Assembly (NCBI GenBank): GCA_037389465.1
Contig: JAZARR010000213.1
Coordinates: 2,966,001-3,030,000 of the forward strand
Direction of reading: 5' to 3'
DNA: 64,000 bases
Origin: Baylisascaris procyonis
Lineage: Eukaryota; Nematoda; Chromadorea; Rhabditida; Ascarididae
Part shown: positions 54,401-64,000 of the stretch, in pieces
Numbering within the stretch: the first letter of the stretch is position 1
Layout: each line of letters opens with the position of its first letter
Translations under genes and position numbers: made by a program
Notes under the pieces: model-generated
Seen by the model: the letters and a program-made list of their open reading frames with translations, nothing else
Told to the model about the DNA's origin: nothing
Databases searched by the model: none

Positions 54401-55945
54401 TCGCTAGTGTCGGACTCTGGCTGACGGGCGAACCTTGCCGTCGACACAAATTCGGCTCCGTCGCTAGAGTCGCTCTCTAGCTGACGGGCGAACCTTGCCG
54501 TCGACACGAATTCGGCTCCGTCGCCAGAGTCGCTTTCTAGCTCGCGGACGATTATGCCCGACGACGCAGACTCGGCTCCGTGGCTAGTGCCGGGCTCTAG
54601 CTCACGGGCGACCGTGCTGTACCACTGTAATCAAAGGATTCGTCAGCTTGCAAAAGGGGTTACGATTGTTCGTTAGTGTAAGGTTGCGCTATTCCCAAAC
54701 TTACGACAGCTTTCATACTCACACGCAGTGTTAGAGTGATTTAGGTCTCAAGATTCATTAAAACTTTGATACTGCAGATACGAACACCCGAATCCACAAT
54801 GTGCTGATAGTACAATAGATGACCAAAGTTAAAGCCAATTAAAACCAATATATATACTCACCGGCATCACTGGTTGTCCCAGGAGGGCGATGAACTCTCC
54901 TCCGACGACCGCGGCGGTATAGATTGGTCCGCAGCGGCCGTAGAGGTCCACCCTGCCGTAGTCCATATTCCAGATTTTCAGCTGTGCTCCCTTCAGCCGG
55001 CAAGCGGCTTCGAGCAGCAGCGGGTGCGGACGGTGTTCGGCTGTCTCGGCAACTGGAACACATCCATGTTAGTTGCACATCACTTTCATCCTAAGGCAGT
55101 TGAGCATCATAATTTGACAACAGCTTTTTCCCGGCTAAGGTTTCGTCCAGAACAGCTGCAGAAGCAACGATGCGATAGCATGACATTCATAAGACGAAAA
55201 TCAGGGACTTTTATGGCATATGTCATATGACATATGACGATATGTATCAGTTATACATGCACACAACAGCTCCGGAAGTACCTACCCTCGTTTGACTTGT
55301 TGCGAATTCCACAGTATAGCTTAAAAGTTGGAACACAACAGATTACGGTTCGTTTAGGAGGAAATCAATAATCATTAGAAGATATGGAGAGACCATTTGC
55401 AAAAATTCATGTGTATAGGTAATAAGAAAGATAGTTAATTACTGCACTACTTCTGCATTTCTCTCAAATAACTTCATGAACAATCTGTTATTGCGAAGAT
55501 AAGTTTAGAAAAACGAACCAAAAAAGACTACGCCGCGATTGTGAACGTCGAGCGCTTCTAGCTCTTCGTTCCAGCAGTCTAGCAGAAACTGCTCCACCTC
55601 GCGGTAGAGCTGCACTTCTTCCACGCCGAAGAGAGCGGCGGCGGCTGCGAAAGCGTCACTACAACGCTTCGCACTTACTAGGCCTAGAAGGCCCATTATA
55701 GCCAGAAGAGTTTCTGGCACAGCATCCAAGACGTTCGCCATCTCAGCAAGCGTTGCAGCGAAATGGGCAACTGTAAGCATAGTATATAGCCGATGTGATT
55801 TGGTTATTTTAGTTTCTTTTCCACAGCACACACAGAGCGTGAAAAACTCAAGGACAGAGCCCTTTAATACAGCAGCTTTGGATAAATAACTCCAGATTAT
55901 TTTTGCTCGCGCACGACAATATCTATCAACTGGCAAATTACACCT
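51424..55945 (-). CDS. OTU-like / zinc-finger multidomain protein, 3' eight exons
   Basis: Exons 55519-55945, 54862-55052, 54125-54624, 53438-53607, 52862-52960, 52487-52551, 52005-52131 and 51424-51611 join in phase to a TAG at 51424 (589 codons with stop). Order of parts: a helical segment with a possible OTU cysteine and following helix (KRCSDAFAAAAALFGVEEV, LYREVEQFLLDCWNEEL); the second half of an OTU-like fold (HPLLLEAACRLKGAQLKIW ... CGPIYTAAVVGGEFIALL), where the family's catalytic His is replaced; four acidic 20-residue repeats; an Arg/Pro-rich linker; zinc-binding motifs CNLAHC...HVALARSH and FCGTCGHH...HKKERC; and a charged tail. The exons are GC-rich while the introns are AT-rich. 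OTU assignment is by pattern only. Nuclear or nucleic-acid binding is a guess from the fingers. An internal acceptor at 55772-55771 offers an alternative start for the first exon. Confidence 0.68.
54361..54600 (-). repeat. Four in-frame 60-bp tandem repeats coding acidic 20-residue units
   Basis: The interval is exactly four 60-base units. On the minus strand they code units starting RELEPGTSHGAES, RELESDSGDGAEF, RQLESDSSDGAEF and RQPESDTSDVGEF. The middle two are nearly identical at the DNA level, and the outer two are diverged, as in a growing array. Confidence 0.92.
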
Positions 55946-56066
55946 CTAGTACAGAATTAATCACTTGTAGCATTCATTTACTGGACACTTGCGTGTGAAT
56001 TCAGTTGAATACGGCAATGCGCACATCTCTTAGACACATGTCTTAAAAGCATAATTTTCATAATAC

Positions 56067-61044
<4,978 letters not shown>

Positions 61045-61103
<59 letters not shown>

Positions 61104-61141
61104 CACATATATAGTATGTATATATATATATATACACATAC

Positions 61142-61180
<39 letters not shown>
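61045..61180. repeat. (TA)n array right of unit 3
   Basis: TA repeat with a CATACATACATACATA interruption. It ends where a non-repeat minus-strand frame begins. Confidence 0.95.
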
Positions 61181-61182
<2 letters not shown>

Positions 61183-62301
61183 CTTTCCAATTTCGTCGAA
61201 GTCCTTGATATTTGTCCAAACCGTTTTAGGATGCTTGTTACTACCAACCATGCGAAAATTGCAGAACGCCAACAGTACAGTTCTTTGTCTGCTTGATAAG
61301 GCGGGCATGCAGTGAACGGTAACGCAGATCACTTTAACGCTCGCATGTAGCTTGAACCCTTCCCTGCAGATATTGAACGTTGATTGTCATTGCCTGGAGG
61401 CATCCGAACCAATGACGTACACGTTCATCACATGGCAGAATATGTGTCTTTAGTTCTGACACAATCTCTTGAACTTTACTGTGATTACAAGCCCATTCTG
61501 CCTATTCACTCTATAAATATGCAATACTATTTGTGTTTTCTTTTTCCTTTTTTTTTTCTAAATTTCCTCTTCTATTCAGCTATTCCTTCTCATCTTTTTT
61601 CCGCATTGACTGTTCGAATGATTCGTGTAATCTTCGAATTCGAAAATACTACAATTAATTCGCGCATAAAAGGTTCGATGAGAACGTTTTCTAACAAAAC
61701 AACGCTTTGAACTTGCTGCGTGATACCTGCGGAATAGGCTAGGTAGATTTGTATGCGTTAGTGGTACTCCACTTCATACAGTGTGACATTCACTGTCTTC
61801 GAATGTACTTTCGTTTGCGTCGTTATTCTTTAATCCACTCTCCTACTTGTAGCTTTTCTTTTGGGGATATATAAACTCTTGTCTGAATCCATCTGGAGCC
61901 AATATATCCCTCTTTGTTGATGCGCTAAATGATTTCAATATTGTCGAAAAATTGCACTAAAAAAGTATAATTTGTACGGTGATAAGTTGTTCATTTCAGC
62001 TTTTGTATGTGAATCGCCTTCCTTTGGTAAAAATTTGTGATCACTTGTTATCATCGATTTTAGCCAGATATGCGTAGGATTCCATTTATATCCTAGAAAA
62101 ACAGCCTTTTAGAAATTTTTTCAGATATCACCTTTTCCTCAAAGAATGTTCCATTAAGCTGTTTAATCGCATACACCTCAAGTTTACATTTTTTACCAAT
62201 TCTGTCAACTTCAGATCACAAACTTATACCGAGATACGTTTTTTTTACGTTCGCATTTCGTTTATTTTGTTTCTACTTTTTACTCAGTATTTCAATTTCA
62301 G
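61181..62301. other. Interval between the repeat cluster and the last gene
   Basis: The minus frame 61181-61332 is coding-like ([20 protein letters not shown] ... [13 protein letters not shown]) and could be an upstream exon of the repeated gene or a transposon relic. Its phase at GTATAT does not fit exon I. The plus strand is open at 61384-61710 without splice support. Confidence 0.3.
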
Positions 62302-62819
62302 GCGTTGGTCGGATAACGAGACGGACTCTTCGTGGTCAGCTACTTCCGGGAACGGTACAATGCGCAGGTTTGAAAAATATTGAGTTTCATTGTCTTTTTT
62401 ATATTTTATAGTATGTATTTTTTCATATATATATTTTAAAGTTCTAATCTAATCTTTTTTCAGGTTCCACTCCCCGTCCCCCTTTTCATTTCTTGTGTTG
62501 TTTGTTTGCTATGTTGGTATTTTTTTTTTTCATTCAAATGCGCTCGTTTGCTTTTTTCTCATTTCCAACATTCTTTGCTTGTTTTGTTTCGATTTCTTTC
62601 TAATCCTCTAATTCAGATGAGACATTCAGTGATAATGCGGTATCATCGAGCCTGATGAGTGGGATTAGTGATAAGCGAGCATTTGATGTTCGAAGGCGGC
62701 GCAAGAAACTCAAGCAATTCGGCCTCATTACAGGCTCCACAAACTTCTCAGGTTTTTTTTTTGACATTTCAGAGACGCGAAGGCTTCGCCTGTCGAACTT
62801 TATTTTACTATATCTGTAG
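62302..62819 (+). CDS. 3' end of an unrecognised gene, Ser/Asp-rich with a basic patch
   Basis: Exon 62302-62354 (acceptor AATTTCAG, donor GTACAA) enters in phase 2 and joins in phase 1 to 62617-62819, which ends at TAG. It reads RWSDNETDSSWSATSGN, then DETFSDNAVSSSLMSGISD, then a basic patch FDVRRRRKKLKQFGL, and ends with a hydrophobic tail (SNFILLYL). Clusters of Ser/Thr next to Asp/Glu look like casein kinase 2 sites and the basic patch like a nuclear-localisation signal; both are inferences. A T-run GT...TTTCAG of 21 bases inside the last exon is too short to be an intron and keeps the frame. Upstream exons were not found. Confidence 0.45.
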
Positions 62820-64000
62820 GTATTTTGGGTGGCTTCCTATTTTTAGAATCGCATGGGATGCCTTGAGAGACTCAAGCGTATCCAATGCAGCAAATTTGTG
62901 AAGTTGATAAGATGCTTGTTGATGAGCGGGAATTGATTAGATTATTTGCATTGTGAAAATCAAAAATGAGCTTATATGCTACTTAGTAGAATTCGTATCG
63001 ATTTCCATCGCTGATGAAATTGATTAATATAGAATAGATAAATTCAGCATGAAGATACGAAGATGGGAAATTGTTTAATGGCTAATACATCCCTCGTTAC
63101 CTAATTATATCATAGAAAAGAAGCTTGCTTCCTACTTAGGTGTAGGTTATGAAAAGAAAAATGGCAGCGGACTGCAATTTTATTTTTTCGATAATTATTT
63201 TTTGAATTCCATGAACATCAAGTGCTGCATGCGAGCAAGCGGTATTGTTAATATCTGTGAAAGAGCTCATCGAGTTCTGTGCTGAATGCGCAATCAGCAC
63301 GCCCAAATTTGCCCCTTCGCATTCGAAAGAGTGCAGTGATCTGTAGTAAGGTTGGAGATTTCCGTTTGGTGATCACTCGTTAACCCAAACTAGGTGTATT
63401 AAATTATGGGTCATCAAGTTCACTTTGGATGCTTTGGTTAAGCGGCTTTTGACTAATTGTGCCCTATAGTCTGCACGGTTGTGTTGATAAGATTTACTGT
63501 TACAAAATTCCGAAATATCTGCTTCATTTTAAAGTTGTGAATTCCGAAAAGAAGAAGTACTTATTCATGATGGGACATTTTGGACGTTTACAAGCGACCA
63601 TATGGCTGCAACATCCTTTGAAACAATGTAATGGTAGATGAGCGCAAGAATATCTCAATGCTTAATGCGGAAATTTTTGATGTCTTTGTTTTTTCATAGT
63701 TTCGCCATTAAGAAGTAGATCTTTTTCCTTAGTTCGGTCTGATCATAGCAGCCTTGATGTTAGGGGTGCATTAGCAAAGTAGTCCAATTCCAAGGCATGC
63801 CCATTCGGTTGATGGTGATGCGTGCCATGATAAATGCATGCAATCCTGCATTCAGATTGAGTAATCTTTGATAGGCGGCTTGTAATTATGTCGCTGTGTG
63901 CTTGTATCTACTATGTGAATAGCGACTGTGCACCTCTGTTGTACCTCTGCCATGTTTCCCGTTTATCGGCTGTTTGATGAAAATCATTTGAAAGCTTCTT
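62820..64000. other. Right flank, nothing supported
   Basis: AT-rich sequence. A 60-codon plus frame at 63459-63641 is the longest, but it has no splice sites or recognisable motif. Confidence 0.4.

Noticed and set aside
54157..54480. Plus-strand 107-codon frame, Arg/Leu-rich
   Set aside because: It is the antisense of the acidic-repeat exon 54125-54624, which has in-phase neighbours on the minus strand.

Overview
The window looks like nematode nuclear DNA, probably from a strongylid (hookworm-like) worm. It is AT-rich. Genes are cut into small exons with GTAAGT/GTATGT-type donors and TTTCAG-like acceptors, two genes begin just downstream of an acceptor with no exon before it (as expected for spliced-leader trans-splicing), and the repeats include RTE-type LINE ends, Penelope-like element fragments and tRNA-derived SINEs. 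Only one gene is identified by clear homology: propionyl-CoA carboxylase beta (pccb). The other gene models were built by chaining open frames through splice sites with consistent phases, and their functions are mostly unknown.

Layout. 1-7.0 kb: pccb on the minus strand, twelve exons visible, last exon off the left edge. 7.0-17.1 kb: gene-poor, with one RTE fragment. 17.1-23.1 kb: copy A of a 6-kb segmental duplication carrying minus-strand exons of an unrecognised gene whose next upstream exon lies just outside the duplicated block. 23.2-31.6 kb: mostly non-coding, with hairpins, G-runs, a small tandem-repeat frame, one plus-strand exon and one decayed frame. 31.7-34.0 kb: a plus-strand gene for a small secreted His/Ser/Glu-rich protein. 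34.3-36.2 kb: a minus-strand gene for a complete 147-residue multi-pass membrane protein, convergent with it. 36.2-40.1 kb: minisatellites, two tRNA-Pro SINEs and a Cys-rich exon that ends against copy B of the duplication (40.2-46.1 kb). 46.1-49.3 kb: two RTE 3' ends each running into a (TA)n array, then an inverted pair of Penelope-like fragments. 49.6-51.4 kb: small unassigned open frames.

51.4-61.0 kb holds the most unusual locus, a minus-strand gene of at least 14 exons. Its 3' half (eight exons, every junction in phase) predicts an OTU-like segment, four acidic 20-residue repeats and paired zinc-binding motifs, in GC-rich exons set in AT-rich introns. Its 5' half is a pair of phase-0 exons repeated three times in 1.3-kb blocks that are separated by long (TA)n arrays. 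If all exons are joined, the frame runs 851 codons including the stop. 62.3-62.8 kb: the 3' end of a plus-strand gene with a Ser/Asp-rich stretch and a basic patch.

Apart from pccb (mitochondrial propionyl-CoA carboxylation) no pathway can be assigned, and nothing indicates that the genes form a functional cluster.
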